A stretch of 59,801 bases of DNA, taken from assembly GCA_031553315.1 (NCBI GenBank), contig JAVBLT010000019.1:1-59801 (forward strand). The letters run 5' to 3'. The position numbers and the translations under genes are program-made. Positions 35,371 to 44,459 of the stretch are shown here, in pieces (the stretch's first letter is position 1; the number at the start of each line of letters is the position of its first letter). The notes beneath the pieces are model-generated. The model saw only the letters and a list, made by a program, of their open reading frames with translations, was not told where the DNA came from and ran no database searches. Source of the DNA: JAVBLT01 sp031553315 (GTDB lineage: Bacteria > Verrucomicrobiota > Kiritimatiellia > RFP12 > DVOR01).

Positions 35371-35379
35371 TGCTATACT
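35371..35379 (+). promoter_or_regulatory. extended -10 promoter of pflB
   Basis: TG (35371-35372) one base before TATACT (35374-35379) forms an extended -10. The -35 region is poor, which extended -10 promoters tolerate. The predicted start, near 35386, falls right at the 5' edge of the riboswitch. Confidence 0.6.
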
Positions 35380-35387
35380 GGAACCCG

Positions 35388-35462
35388 TCTGCCCTGACTG
35401 GCGAATACAGTGGAGAACCACACGGGAGGGGCGGAAGGTTCAGCGCCGGTCGCCTGGGCGTG
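35388..35462 (+). promoter_or_regulatory. ZTP riboswitch (pfl motif)
   Basis: The sequence TGACTGGCGAATACAG, then TGGAGAACCACACGGGAGGGG, and after a short variable arm GCCGGTCGCCTGGGCG matches the ZTP/ZMP aptamer of the pfl motif almost base for base. The conserved 3' pseudoknot part CGCCTGGGC is included. The ligand signals 10-formyl-tetrahydrofolate shortage. The downstream enzyme makes formate, the one-carbon donor, so activation by ZTP makes sense. CCGGT (35446-35450) can pair with ACCGG (35481-35485), which overlaps the ribosome site, suggesting translational control. Confidence 0.92.
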
Positions 35463-35494
35463 TCACTGAGCAACGCTTCAACCGGAGGTGTGCC

Positions 35495-37726
35495 ATGCCC
35501 GATTATCAGCCGTTTGCCCAAGGTCCCTGGTGCGATTCCATCGATGTGCGCGATTTCATCCAGCGCAACTATTCCCCTTATGAGGGCGACGATTCCTTTC
35601 TCGCCCCGCCCACGCCGCGCACGGTCGAGCTCAACCGCAAATATGAAGCGCTCCGCCGGAAAGAACGCGAAAAGGGCGGCGTGCTCGACGTCGACACCGT
35701 CAACGCCTCCTCCGTGCTCAGCCATGTGCCCGGCTATCTCGACCGGGCCAACGAGCTCATCGTGGGCCTTCAGACCGATGCGCCCCTCAAGCGCGCCGTG
35801 AACCCCTTCGGCGGCTTCCGCATGGCCGAACAGGCCTGCGAGGCCTACGGCTACGCCATCAACCCCCTGCTGCGCCACCAGTTCATGTACCGCACCACGC
35901 ACAACGACGGGGTCTTCCGCTGTTATACCGACGACATGCGCGCCGTGCGCTCGGCCGGCATCCTCACCGGCCTGCCCGACGCCTACGGCCGCGGCCGCCT
36001 CATCGGCGATTACCGCCGCGTGCCCCTCTACGGCGTGGATCGCCTCATTGAGGAAAAGCAAAAAGACCTCGCCGCCATCGGCGCCGGCGAAGAGGGCATG
36101 ACCGAGGCCGCCATTCAGCTCAGGGAAGACGTCTGGCGCCAGATCGATTTCCTCGGCCGCCTCAAAGAGATGGCCCTCATGTACGGCATCAGCATCGCCC
36201 GGCCGGCCCAAAGCGCCCGCGAGGCCGTGCAACACCTCTACTTCGCCTACCTCGGAGCCATCAAAGAGCAAAACGGAGCGGCCATGTCGCTCGGGCGCGT
36301 CAGCGGCTTTCTCGACGTCTACTTCCAGCGCGACCTCGCCGCCGGCCGCCTCACCGAAGCCGCCGCCCAGGAACTCGTCGACGATTTCGTGCTCAAGCTC
36401 CGCATGAGCCGCCAGCTCCGCACCCCCGATTACAACGAACTCTTCGCCGGCGACCCCACCTGGACCACCGAAGCCCTCGGCGGCATGGGTGAAGACGGCC
36501 GCCCCCTCGTCACCCGCACCGCCTTCCGCATGCTCCACACCCTCTCCAACCTCGGCCCCGCGCCCGAGCCCAACATGACCGTGCTCTGGGCCCGGGATCT
36601 CCCCCGCGGCTGGAAAAACTACTGCGCCCGCATGTCCATCGCCACCGATTCCATCCAATACGAAAACGACGATCTCATGCGCCCCGCCTTCGGCGACGAC
36701 TACGCCATCTCCTGCTGCGTCTCGGCCATGCGCATCGGCAAGCAGATGCAGTTCTTCGGCGCCCGCGCCAACCTCCCCAAAGTGCTCCTCCTCGCCCTCA
36801 ACGGCGGCCGCGAAGAAGAAAAAGGCCGCCCGATCGCCCCCGAAATTCCCCTCCCCCCCGAAGGCCCGCTCGATTACGACCGCACCTGGGAAGCCTTCGC
36901 AGGCTACCTTGCCTGGCTCGCCAGGCTCTACGTGAGCACCCTCAACGTCATCCACAGCATGCACGACAAATACGCCTACGAAAAAATCCAGATGGCCCTG
37001 CACGATACCCACGTCCACCGCTTTCTGGCCATGGGCGCCGCCGGCCTCTCCGTCGCCGCCGATTCCCTCAGCGCCATCAAATACGCCCGCGTGACCCCCG
37101 TGCGCGACGCCCGCGGCATCACCACCTCCTTCACCGTCGAAGGCGACTACCCCACCTTCGGCAACGACGACGACCGCGCCGACTCCATCGCCCGCCTCAT
37201 CGCCGAAACCTTCTCCGCCGAGCTCCGAAAGCACCCCTGCTACCGCCGCGCCCAGCCCACCCTCTCCCTCCTCACCATCACCTCCAACATCGTCTACGGC
37301 AAAAAAACCGGAGCCACCCCCGACGGCCGCCCCGCCGGAGCCCCCTTCGCCCCCGGCGCAAACCCCATGCACGGCCGCGACAAAAACGGCGCCATCGCCT
37401 CCCTCAACTCCGTCGCCAAGCTCAATTACGCCACCTGCCTCGACGGCATCTCCAACACCTTCACCATCACCCCCTCCACCCTCGGCCCCACCCCCCCCGA
37501 GCAAACCCGAAACCTCACCGCCCTGCTCGACGGCTACTTCGCCCAAGGCGCCCACCACCTCAACGTCAACGTCCTCGACCGCGCCACCCTGCTCGAAGCC
37601 CAGGCCCACCCCGAGCGCTACCCCAACCTCACCATCCGCGTCTCCGGCTACGCCGTCGCCTTCAACAGCCTCAGCCGCAAACACCAAGACGAAGTCATCG
37701 CCCGAACCTGCCATGCCTGCCTCTGA
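35495..37726 (+). CDS. pflB: pyruvate formate-lyase
   Basis: This 743-aa glycyl radical enzyme cleaves pyruvate with CoA to acetyl-CoA and formate. The PFL-specific double cysteine is Cys407-Cys408 in SCCVSAM, and the radical Gly718 lies in RVSGYAV. GKQMQFFGARANLPK and the length match PflB rather than diol dehydratases or choline lyases, which have one active-site cysteine. CGGAGGT at 35483-35489 precedes the ATG. Expression is probably set by the ZTP riboswitch. The last 14 nt overlap pflA. Confidence 0.95.
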   Translation: MPDYQPFAQGPWCDSIDVRDFIQRNYSPYEGDDSFLAPPTPRTVELNRKYEALRRKEREKGGVLDVDTVNASSVLSHVPGYLDRANELIVGLQTDAPLKRAVNPFGGFRMAEQACEAYGYAINPLLRHQFMYRTTHNDGVFRCYTDDMRAVRSAGILTGLPDAYGRGRLIGDYRRVPLYGVDRLIEEKQKDLAAIGAGEEGMTEAAIQLREDVWRQIDFLGRLKEMALMYGISIARPAQSAREAVQHLYFAYLGAIKEQNGAAMSLGRVSGFLDVYFQRDLAAGRLTEAAAQELVDDFVLKLRMSRQLRTPDYNELFAGDPTWTTEALGGMGEDGRPLVTRTAFRMLHTLSNLGPAPEPNMTVLWARDLPRGWKNYCARMSIATDSIQYENDDLMRPAFGDDYAISCCVSAMRIGKQMQFFGARANLPKVLLLALNGGREEEKGRPIAPEIPLPPEGPLDYDRTWEAFAGYLAWLARLYVSTLNVIHSMHDKYAYEKIQMALHDTHVHRFLAMGAAGLSVAADSLSAIKYARVTPVRDARGITTSFTVEGDYPTFGNDDDRADSIARLIAETFSAELRKHPCYRRAQPTLSLLTITSNIVYGKKTGATPDGRPAGAPFAPGANPMHGRDKNGAIASLNSVAKLNYATCLDGISNTFTITPSTLGPTPPEQTRNLTALLDGYFAQGAHHLNVNVLDRATLLEAQAHPERYPNLTIRVSGYAVAFNSLSRKHQDEVIARTCHACL

Positions 37727-38387
37727 CACCGGCCGCCTTCACTCCTTCAACACCCTCGGCACCCTCGACGGCCCCGGCCTGCGCCTGCTCGTCTTCCTCC
37801 AGGGCTGCCCCCTGCGCTGCATCTACTGCCATAACCCCGACGCCTGGCCCCCCGAAGGCGGAAGAGAGGCCAGCGTCGAAGAAATCCTCATCCGCGCACA
37901 GCGCCAAAAAATCTACTTCGGCAACGAAGGCGGCGTCACCCTCACCGGCGGCGAGCCCCTCTTCCAGCCCCGTTTCACCCTCGCCATCCTCAACGCCCTC
38001 CGCCGCGAAGGCATCCACACCGCCCTCGACACCTCCGGCGCCCTCTCCACCCCCCCCGCCCTCGCCTGCCTCGACGCCGCCGACCTCATCCTCCTCGATC
38101 TCAAATCACCCTTTCCCCGCCGTTACGCCGCCATCACCGGCCACCCCTTCAAACCCCTTCTCCGCACCCTCGCCCACCTGCGCCAAACCCGCAAACCCAT
38201 CTGGCTCCGCCAGGTCGCCGCACGCGGCCTCAACGACACCCCCCGCGAAGCCGCCGCCACCCGCCGCCTCACCGCCGGCCTCAACATCCAGCGCTTCGAT
38301 TCCCTCCCCTACCACACCCTCGGCGAAGCCAAATACCAGGCCCTGGGCATCGACTACCCCGGCAAACACCTCAGCCCCCCCGCCTAA
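37713..38387 (+). CDS. pflA: pyruvate formate-lyase activating enzyme
   Basis: This 224-aa radical SAM enzyme has the cluster motif CPLRCIYCHNP (C-x3-C-x2-C) and the SAM-binding TGGEPLFQP. A core lacking the extra ferredoxin domains follows, as in true PFL activases. It abstracts hydrogen from Gly718 of PflB. GTLDGPGLRLLVFLQGC is the usual activase opening. It overlaps pflB, so both are made from one riboswitch-controlled message. Confidence 0.95.
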   Translation: MPASDTGRLHSFNTLGTLDGPGLRLLVFLQGCPLRCIYCHNPDAWPPEGGREASVEEILIRAQRQKIYFGNEGGVTLTGGEPLFQPRFTLAILNALRREGIHTALDTSGALSTPPALACLDAADLILLDLKSPFPRRYAAITGHPFKPLLRTLAHLRQTRKPIWLRQVAARGLNDTPREAAATRRLTAGLNIQRFDSLPYHTLGEAKYQALGIDYPGKHLSPPA

Positions 38388-38439
38388 AAACAAAACAATC
38401 AACCGCATCGCTTGACAAATAAACCGTCTCCGCTTTGGG

Positions 38440-38469
38440 TTGACACCGCAACCGGAAGTGTGCTACCAT
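38440..38469 (+). promoter_or_regulatory. promoter of the hybrid histidine kinase
   Basis: Consensus TTGACA (38440-38445), an 18-bp spacer and TACCAT (38464-38469) lie about 50 nt before the start at 38518. A second TTGACA at 38412 has no matching -10. Confidence 0.6.
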
Positions 38470-38517
38470 ATAGCTCAATAATTATTTCATCATTCCGCTT
38501 TCGGAGCATACGAGCCT

Positions 38518-40683
38518 ATGGGCAACTTGACAACACTTTTCCTTGCCGCCGCCGGTTGGGTCACCGCCCTCGCCGCCCTCTTCACCCTTCGCCAGAACCG
38601 CCGCGCCTGCCGCCGCGCCGCCGAAAAACAAGCCCTCGCCCACGCCCTGGAAACCCGCGAAACACTCATCGCCGAAGACGTGCTCCAGCGCTGCCTCGCC
38701 TGCACCGCCCAGGAAAACGACCTCGACACCGTAATGACCAACATCCTCGGCATCATCGGCCAGGCCCTCCAGGCCGACCGCTGCTACACCTTCACCTACC
38801 GCAACAAAACAAAAACCATCACCGACAACACCTGCGAATGGGTCGCCCCCGGCATCATGCCCTTCAAAGACCAGCTCCAGGCCATCCCCATCCCCGCCGA
38901 ATGGTCCGAACACATCGCCAGGCACGGCATCCTGAAGGTCGACGACATCCGCAGCCCCGTCGTCGGCTTCGACCAGCACGTCGTCACCATCCTCACCCTC
39001 CAGGGCATCCGCTCAATCGCCGTCGTCGACCTCCACCACAATCAAAACGTCATCGGGTTCCTCGGCGTCGACTACGTCCACCGCCAGCAGACCATCACCG
39101 AGCAGATCGAAGCCATCCTCAAAGGCGCCTCCGCCATCTACAGCTCAGCCATCCAGCGCAAATCCTACCGCGACGCCGCCCTCGACAACATCCACATCCA
39201 AAAACAGTTCTTCGAGACCATCAACACCCCCATCATCCTCTTCACCCCCGAGCACCAAGTCCTCGCCATCAACACCGCCGCCCTCGAAGCCCTCGGCAAA
39301 CACAGGGAAGACGTCGTCGGCAAGCCCTGCTACCAGGTCATCTGCGGCAACGAACGCGCCGCCGAAGACTGCCCCCTCGACCGCCTCATCCGCTCCGGCA
39401 CACCCACCGAACACTTCAACCTCACCCTCGCCGGGCGCGAATACCTCAGCCAGATCCAACCCGTCTACGACCGCAACGGCACCCTCGTCTACTTCATCCA
39501 GACCGCTCACGACGTCACCCAAATCAAAGAAAACGAGCGCAAGCTCCAAGCCGCCGCCGAAGCCGCCCAAGCCGCCGACCGCGCAAAAAGCACCTTCCTC
39601 GCCACCATGAGCCACGAGCTGCGCACCCCTCTCAACGCCGTCATCGGCTTCAGCGAGCTCCTTCAGGACAGCACCGTCAGCCCCGAAGAACACACCGCCA
39701 GCCTCGCCGCCATCCGCACCGCCGGCCAAGCCCTCCTCACGTTGATTAACGACGTCCTCGACCTTTCCCGCCTCGATTCAGGCCCCGTCGCCCTCAGCCG
39801 CGACACCATCGACCTCTCCCAGCTCGCCGCCGAGCTCCTCCCCATCTTCCGCGTCCGCGCCAGCTCCAACCACACCGACCTCGCCCTCGACGTCGCCCCC
39901 GGCTTCCCCCCCGCCCTCGTCTTCGACAAACTCCGCATCCGCCAGATCCTCTTCAACCTCCTCGGCAACGCCGTGAAATTCACCCGCCAAGGCACCGTCA
40001 CCCTCCGCCTCGCCTACGACGCCCCCACCCAGACCCTCACCCTCGCCGTCGCCGATACCGGCGAAGGCATCGCCCCCGAATTCCTCAAACGCCTCTTCAC
40101 CCCCTTCTCGCAAGACAGCCAGACCCGCGGCAACCGCGTCTTCGAAGGCTCCGGCCTCGGCCTGGCCATCACCCACCGCCTCGTCGACAACATGGAAGGC
40201 ACGATCGACGTCGCCAGCCAGCTCGGCCAAGGCACCACCTTCACCGTCACCCTTCCCCACATCCTCCCCGGCGCCCTTCCCCTGGCCGACCCCGAGCAAC
40301 CCGCCCTTCCCCCCGCCGCCGCCCGCCCCGGCCTCCCCCCCCTGCGCATGATCCTGGTCGACGACGTGCCCATGAACCTCAAAGTCCTCGAAAAAATGCT
40401 CACCCGCCTCGGCGCCGCCTGCATCACCTTCGAAAGCGGCGAAACCGCCCTCACCTACCTCCGCGCCAACGGCCCCGCCGACATCATCCTCACCGACCTC
40501 TGGATGCCCCACATGAGCGGCCAGGAGCTCCGCGACCACATCAAAAAACTCGACCGCCCCCCCCTCCCCGTCTACGCCGTCACCGCCGACACCAACATCC
40601 ACGACGCCGACTTCACCGGCATTCTCTACAAGCCCCTCACCCTCGAAAAACTCGCCGCCTTCCTCCAAAGCCTCCCGCGTTAG
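38518..40683 (+). CDS. hybrid histidine kinase (GAF-PAS-HisKA-HATPase-REC)
   Basis: This 721-aa protein has one N-terminal membrane helix (about 4-26), a GAF domain (about 55-215) and a PAS domain (about 228-340). The PAS carries the cysteine pattern C-x4-C-x8-CP (PCYQVICG then EDCPL). HisKA has phospho-His366 in MSHELRTPLN. HATPase carries GNAVKFT, DTGEGI and GSGLGLAI. A C-terminal receiver has Asp660 in LTDLWMP. It senses an unknown signal and phosphorylates itself and probably a downstream Hpt protein. It is a shorter paralogue of the kinase at 54566. Confidence 0.92.
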   Translation: MGNLTTLFLAAAGWVTALAALFTLRQNRRACRRAAEKQALAHALETRETLIAEDVLQRCLACTAQENDLDTVMTNILGIIGQALQADRCYTFTYRNKTKTITDNTCEWVAPGIMPFKDQLQAIPIPAEWSEHIARHGILKVDDIRSPVVGFDQHVVTILTLQGIRSIAVVDLHHNQNVIGFLGVDYVHRQQTITEQIEAILKGASAIYSSAIQRKSYRDAALDNIHIQKQFFETINTPIILFTPEHQVLAINTAALEALGKHREDVVGKPCYQVICGNERAAEDCPLDRLIRSGTPTEHFNLTLAGREYLSQIQPVYDRNGTLVYFIQTAHDVTQIKENERKLQAAAEAAQAADRAKSTFLATMSHELRTPLNAVIGFSELLQDSTVSPEEHTASLAAIRTAGQALLTLINDVLDLSRLDSGPVALSRDTIDLSQLAAELLPIFRVRASSNHTDLALDVAPGFPPALVFDKLRIRQILFNLLGNAVKFTRQGTVTLRLAYDAPTQTLTLAVADTGEGIAPEFLKRLFTPFSQDSQTRGNRVFEGSGLGLAITHRLVDNMEGTIDVASQLGQGTTFTVTLPHILPGALPLADPEQPALPPAAARPGLPPLRMILVDDVPMNLKVLEKMLTRLGAACITFESGETALTYLRANGPADIILTDLWMPHMSGQELRDHIKKLDRPPLPVYAVTADTNIHDADFTGILYKPLTLEKLAAFLQSLPR

Positions 40684-40694
40684 AGCAGATCCCC

Positions 40695-42545
40695 ATGCCC
40701 ATCTTCACCGACCGCCGCTTCATGCCCCTCTTCATCACCCAGTTCTTCGGGGCATTCAACGACAACTTCCTCAAAAACGCCCTCATCCTCCTCGTGACCC
40801 TCCACCCCGAAATCGTCGGCGGAGTCGCCCGCGGCGACCTCGCCATCAACCTCTTCTCCGCCGTCTTCATCGCCCCCTACTTCCTCTTCTCCCTCACCGC
40901 CGGCCAGCTTTCCGACAAATTTCCCCGCGACCTCATCGCCCGCCGCACCAAAATCTGGGAGCTCGGCCTCATGCTTCTGGCCGGCCTCGCCCTCTACATC
41001 CCCAGCCCCGTCCCCATGGCGGCCCTCCTCTTCCTCATGGGCATGCAATCGACCTTCTTCAGCCCCGCCAAATACGCCACCCTCCCCCAGCTGCTCAGCG
41101 AAAAAGAGCTCGTCGGCGCCAACGCCCTCCTCGAAGCGGGCACCTACCTCGCCATCATCGGCGGCACCCTCGCCGGATCCATCCTCATGAAATACCCCTG
41201 CGGCAAACCCGTCGTGTGGGGGTTGCTCCTCCTCTTCGCGGTCATCGGCTACATCGCCAGCCGCGCCATTCCCCGCCTCCCGCCCGTAGACCCCGGCCTC
41301 ACAATCGACCGCAACCCCGCAGCCGGAACCGGGCGCCTCATCCGCGAAGCCGCCCGCCTGCCCGAAGTCTTCTTCGCCATCATCGCCGGCAGCTGGTTCT
41401 GGGTGCTGGGCATCGTCCTGCTCGCCCAAATTCCCTCCCTCTGTAAAAACACCCTCCATGTGCCGGGTGCCATCCCCGTCTTCCTCATGATCTTCACCCT
41501 GGGCATCGGCCTGGGCGCCTTCATCGCCGGGCGCGCCATGCGAGGCATCGTCCAGACCACGCCGGTGCCCTTCGCCGCCCTGGGCATGGCCCTGAGCCTC
41601 ATCCCCCTTGCGGGCGCCTGCGAAACCTTCGCGGCCCTCCACCCCCAGGCCACCCCCGCCGCGCAGCTTTTCCGCGCCCCCGAAGGCCGCGCCATCCTCA
41701 TCAGCCTCCTTGCGGCCGCGACCGCCTGCGGCGCCTTCATCGTGCCGCTCAACACCCTCATCCAATACGCATCGCCCAAACAACACGTCGCCCGCATGGT
41801 CGCCGCCAACAACATCGTCAACGCCCTCGCCATGGCCGCCGCCTCACTCACCGTCATGCTCCTCCTCAAAGCGGGGATCAGCGTCACCGGCGTCATCCGC
41901 GTCACGGGCTGGGCCAGCCTCGCCGTCCTGCTCATCCTCGCCGCCCTGCGCCCTGCCGACATTCTCCGCGGCATCTTCCAGCTCCTGCTCACCCCCCTCT
42001 TCCGCGTCGGCATCACCGGCCACAGCCACTACACCCAGGCCGGCCCCCGCACCCTCGTCATCGCCAACCACGTCTCCCTGCTCGACGGCATCCTCCTCGC
42101 CGCCTACATCCCCGACCGCCTCGGCTTCGCCATCGACACCGCCTGGGCCGCCAAATGGTACATCCGCGCCCTCGCCCCCCTGGTCAACTTCTACCCCGTC
42201 GACCCCCACAGCTCCGGCGCCCTCCGCGCCATGATCACCCAGCTCCAGGCCGACCGCCCCTGCGTCATCTTCCCCGAAGGCCGCATCACCACCGACGGCG
42301 CCCTCTCCCCCATCCAGCCCGGCGCCGCCTTCATCGCCGCCCGCGCCCAAGCCGCCATCCTCCCCATCGCCATCGCCGGCGCCGGCCGCAGCTTCCTCTC
42401 CTACCAAAAGCAAAACCGCCGCCCCTTCCCCCGCATCACCCTCACCCTCCTCCCCCCCATCCCCCACAGCGGTCAGAACCGCGACAGCCTCCAGCAGCAA
42501 ATCGAAACCGCCATGCGCGCCATCCAGCAAAAGGCCACCCCATGA
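40695..42545 (+). CDS. MFS lysophospholipid transporter-acyltransferase fusion (LplT-PlsC)
   Basis: This 616-aa protein has an N-terminal MFS transporter of LplT type (FMPLFITQFFGAFNDNFLKN and DKFPRDLIARRTK, about residues 1-420). A PlsC-type acyltransferase follows, with NHVSLLDG (H-x4-D) and FPEGRIT. E. coli Aas adds an acyl-ACP synthetase domain, which is missing here. It likely flips lysophospholipids into the cell and reacylates them, using acyl-ACP or acyl-CoA made elsewhere. It follows the kinase by 11 nt and overlaps the lipoprotein gene by 4 nt. Confidence 0.85.
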   Translation: MPIFTDRRFMPLFITQFFGAFNDNFLKNALILLVTLHPEIVGGVARGDLAINLFSAVFIAPYFLFSLTAGQLSDKFPRDLIARRTKIWELGLMLLAGLALYIPSPVPMAALLFLMGMQSTFFSPAKYATLPQLLSEKELVGANALLEAGTYLAIIGGTLAGSILMKYPCGKPVVWGLLLLFAVIGYIASRAIPRLPPVDPGLTIDRNPAAGTGRLIREAARLPEVFFAIIAGSWFWVLGIVLLAQIPSLCKNTLHVPGAIPVFLMIFTLGIGLGAFIAGRAMRGIVQTTPVPFAALGMALSLIPLAGACETFAALHPQATPAAQLFRAPEGRAILISLLAAATACGAFIVPLNTLIQYASPKQHVARMVAANNIVNALAMAAASLTVMLLLKAGISVTGVIRVTGWASLAVLLILAALRPADILRGIFQLLLTPLFRVGITGHSHYTQAGPRTLVIANHVSLLDGILLAAYIPDRLGFAIDTAWAAKWYIRALAPLVNFYPVDPHSSGALRAMITQLQADRPCVIFPEGRITTDGALSPIQPGAAFIAARAQAAILPIAIAGAGRSFLSYQKQNRRPFPRITLTLLPPIPHSGQNRDSLQQQIETAMRAIQQKATP

Positions 42546-42958
42546 AACACCTCATCCTCCTCCTTCCCCTCCTCCTGCTCACCGCCTGCAACACCGCCAG
42601 AGAAAAAGCCGAAACCGCCGCCGCCGCCACCCTCGCCCGCTACGCCGCCAGCCTCGAAACCCAAAACATCGCCGCCATCAACACCCTCTTCACTCCCGAT
42701 TCCCCCGAGCGCGCAGCCCTCGTCGACGCGCTCGCCACCCTCTTCACCCGCTACACCCTCACCTACCGCATCGACGCCACCCAAACCATCGCCTACGAAA
42801 AGAACCGCATCCTCCTCCAGGCCGACATGACCGTCGCCCGCCGCGCCGGTCTCCCCTTCGAGACCCAATACCGCACCGACCGCTACGAGCTCCACCGCAC
42901 CGGCAGCGACTGGCGCATCTACGCCACCCAATCCATCAGCACCCGCGTCAGCCAATGA
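42542..42958 (+). CDS. small lipoprotein, NTF2/SnoaL-like fold possible
   Basis: This 138-aa protein has a lipoprotein signal ending in the lipobox LTAC with Cys at about 16. The mature part has an N-terminal helix, then a sheet pattern (YRIDATQTIAYEKNRILLQ and an Asp-Trp-Arg-Ile-Tyr end) like small NTF2-like domains. ATGA overlap with the preceding gene shows coupling; it may assist phospholipid turnover at the envelope, but that is a guess from position. Confidence 0.75.
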   Translation: MKHLILLLPLLLLTACNTAREKAETAAAATLARYAASLETQNIAAINTLFTPDSPERAALVDALATLFTRYTLTYRIDATQTIAYEKNRILLQADMTVARRAGLPFETQYRTDRYELHRTGSDWRIYATQSISTRVSQ

Positions 42959-42965
42959 TTCGGAG

Positions 42966-42994
42966 TTGCCCCCCACCCCCGTTTATGGTATCGT
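42966..42994 (+). promoter_or_regulatory. promoter of the glycosyltransferase-pdxJ-U32 operon
   Basis: TTGCCC (42966-42971), a 17-bp spacer and TATCGT (42989-42994) end only 7 nt before the ATG at 43002. The transcript should therefore begin at or next to the start codon. Confidence 0.55.
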
Positions 42995-43001
42995 TTCCAG
43001 C

Positions 43002-43742
43002 ATGAACACCAGCATCGTCATCATCCCCACCTACAACGAACGCGAAAACATCGAACCCATCGCCCGCGCCGTCCTGAAAAACCTCCCCGACAGCGACCTC
43101 CTCATCGTCGACGACAATTCCCCCGACGGCACCGGGCTGCTTGCCGACGCCCTCGCCCAGCACGATCCCCGCATCAAAGTGCTCCACCGCCCCGGCAAAG
43201 AAGGCCTCGGCCGGGCCTACGTCGCCGGCTTCCGCCACACCCTCGCCGCCGGTTACCACTACATCATCCAAATGGATGCCGACTTCTCCCACAACCCCGC
43301 CGACCTCCCCCGCCTCCTCGACCCCATCCGCCGCGGCGAGGCCGACATCGCCATCGGCTCCCGCTACACCGGCGGCAGCGTCCGCGTCCTCAACTGGCCC
43401 ATGCACCGCCTCCTCCTCAGCACCAGCGCCGGCCGCTACGTCCGCCTCGTCACCGGCATGCCCGTCAGCGATCCCACCGGCGGCTACAAATGCTTCCGCG
43501 CCGCCACCCTCGCCGCCATCGACCTCGACCGCATCACCTCCAACGGCTACTCCTTCCAGATCGAAACCACCCACGCCGCCTGGATCACCGGCCACCGCGT
43601 CGTCGAAATCCCCATCGTCTTAGCCGACCGCGCGGCCGGAACCTCCAAAATGCACATCAACATCGCCTTCGAAGCCTTCCGCATGGTCCTGAGCATCTGG
43701 GCCAGAAACCACTTCCGCCGCACACCCCAGGAAACCCCATGA
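43002..43742 (+). CDS. polyprenol-phosphate mannosyl/glucosyltransferase (GT2, DPM1-like)
   Basis: This 246-aa protein has GT2 motifs: IIPTYNERENI, IVDDNSPDGTG, the metal site MDADFSHNP and GSRYTGG. SDPTGGYKCFR is typical of dolichol/polyprenol-phosphate mannose synthases. The product would be a lipid-linked sugar for periplasmic glycosylation. No C-terminal membrane anchor is present. A TTG frame start at 42966 is part of the promoter, so ATG 43002 is used; no ribosome site is seen, consistent with a leaderless message. It overlaps pdxJ by 4 nt. Confidence 0.88.
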   Translation: MNTSIVIIPTYNERENIEPIARAVLKNLPDSDLLIVDDNSPDGTGLLADALAQHDPRIKVLHRPGKEGLGRAYVAGFRHTLAAGYHYIIQMDADFSHNPADLPRLLDPIRRGEADIAIGSRYTGGSVRVLNWPMHRLLLSTSAGRYVRLVTGMPVSDPTGGYKCFRAATLAAIDLDRITSNGYSFQIETTHAAWITGHRVVEIPIVLADRAAGTSKMHINIAFEAFRMVLSIWARNHFRRTPQETP

Positions 43743-44458
43743 ACCCCATCCAGCTCGGCGTCAACATCGACCACGCCGCCACCCTCCGCCAGGCCCGCCG
43801 CACCCCCTACCCCGACCTCGCCCAAATCGCCGGCCTCTGCGAACACGCCGGCGCCCACAGCATCACCATCCACCTGCGCGAAGACCGCCGCCACATCCAA
43901 ACCGCCGACGTCTACACCCTGCGCAAAACCCTTAAAACCCACATGAACCTCGAAATGGCGAACAATCCCGACGTCCTCGCCATCGCCCTCGAAACCGCCC
44001 CCCGCGAAGTCTGCCTCGTACCCGAGCGCCGCGAGGAGCTCACCACCGAAGGCGGGCTCGACGCCGCCTCCCAGATCGCCACCCTCGCCCCCACCATCCG
44101 CGCCCTCACCCAAAACGGCACCCGCGTCAGCCTCTTCATCGACCCCGACCCCGCCCAGATCCACGCCGCCGTCCACCTCCGCGCCTCCTGCATCGAGCTC
44201 CACACCGGCGCCTACGCCCTCGCCGCCGGCGCCGAACAGCACGCCGAGCTCCAGCGCATCGTCGCCGCCGCCCAGGAAGCCCACCGCCTCGGCCTCCAAG
44301 TCAACGCCGGCCACGGCCTCACCGCCCAAAACGTCAAACCCCTCCTCGCCATCCCCTCCCTCCACACCCTCAACATCGGCCACAGCATCATCGCCCGCGC
44401 CCTCGCCACCGGCATCCAGGCCGCCGTCGCCGAAATGCTCGCCGCCATCCGCCGGTAA
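43739..44458 (+). CDS. pdxJ: pyridoxine 5'-phosphate synthase
   Basis: This 239-aa TIM-barrel protein has PdxJ hallmarks: LGVNIDHAATLRQAR at the start, the HLREDRRHI phosphate/substrate loop, LVPERREELTTEGGLD and NAGHGLT near the end with NIGHSIIARAL. It condenses 1-deoxyxylulose 5-phosphate with an aminoacetone derivative in vitamin B6 synthesis. With PdxB at 30589 it shows the DXP-dependent route. It is co-transcribed with the flanking genes. Confidence 0.95.
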   Translation: MNPIQLGVNIDHAATLRQARRTPYPDLAQIAGLCEHAGAHSITIHLREDRRHIQTADVYTLRKTLKTHMNLEMANNPDVLAIALETAPREVCLVPERREELTTEGGLDAASQIATLAPTIRALTQNGTRVSLFIDPDPAQIHAAVHLRASCIELHTGAYALAAGAEQHAELQRIVAAAQEAHRLGLQVNAGHGLTAQNVKPLLAIPSLHTLNIGHSIIARALATGIQAAVAEMLAAIRR

Positions 44459-44459
44459 T

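Noticed and set aside
40681..40690. TAGAGCAGAT at the first kinase stop as another palindrome end
   Set aside because: Only six bases match the element terminus and nothing else of it follows.
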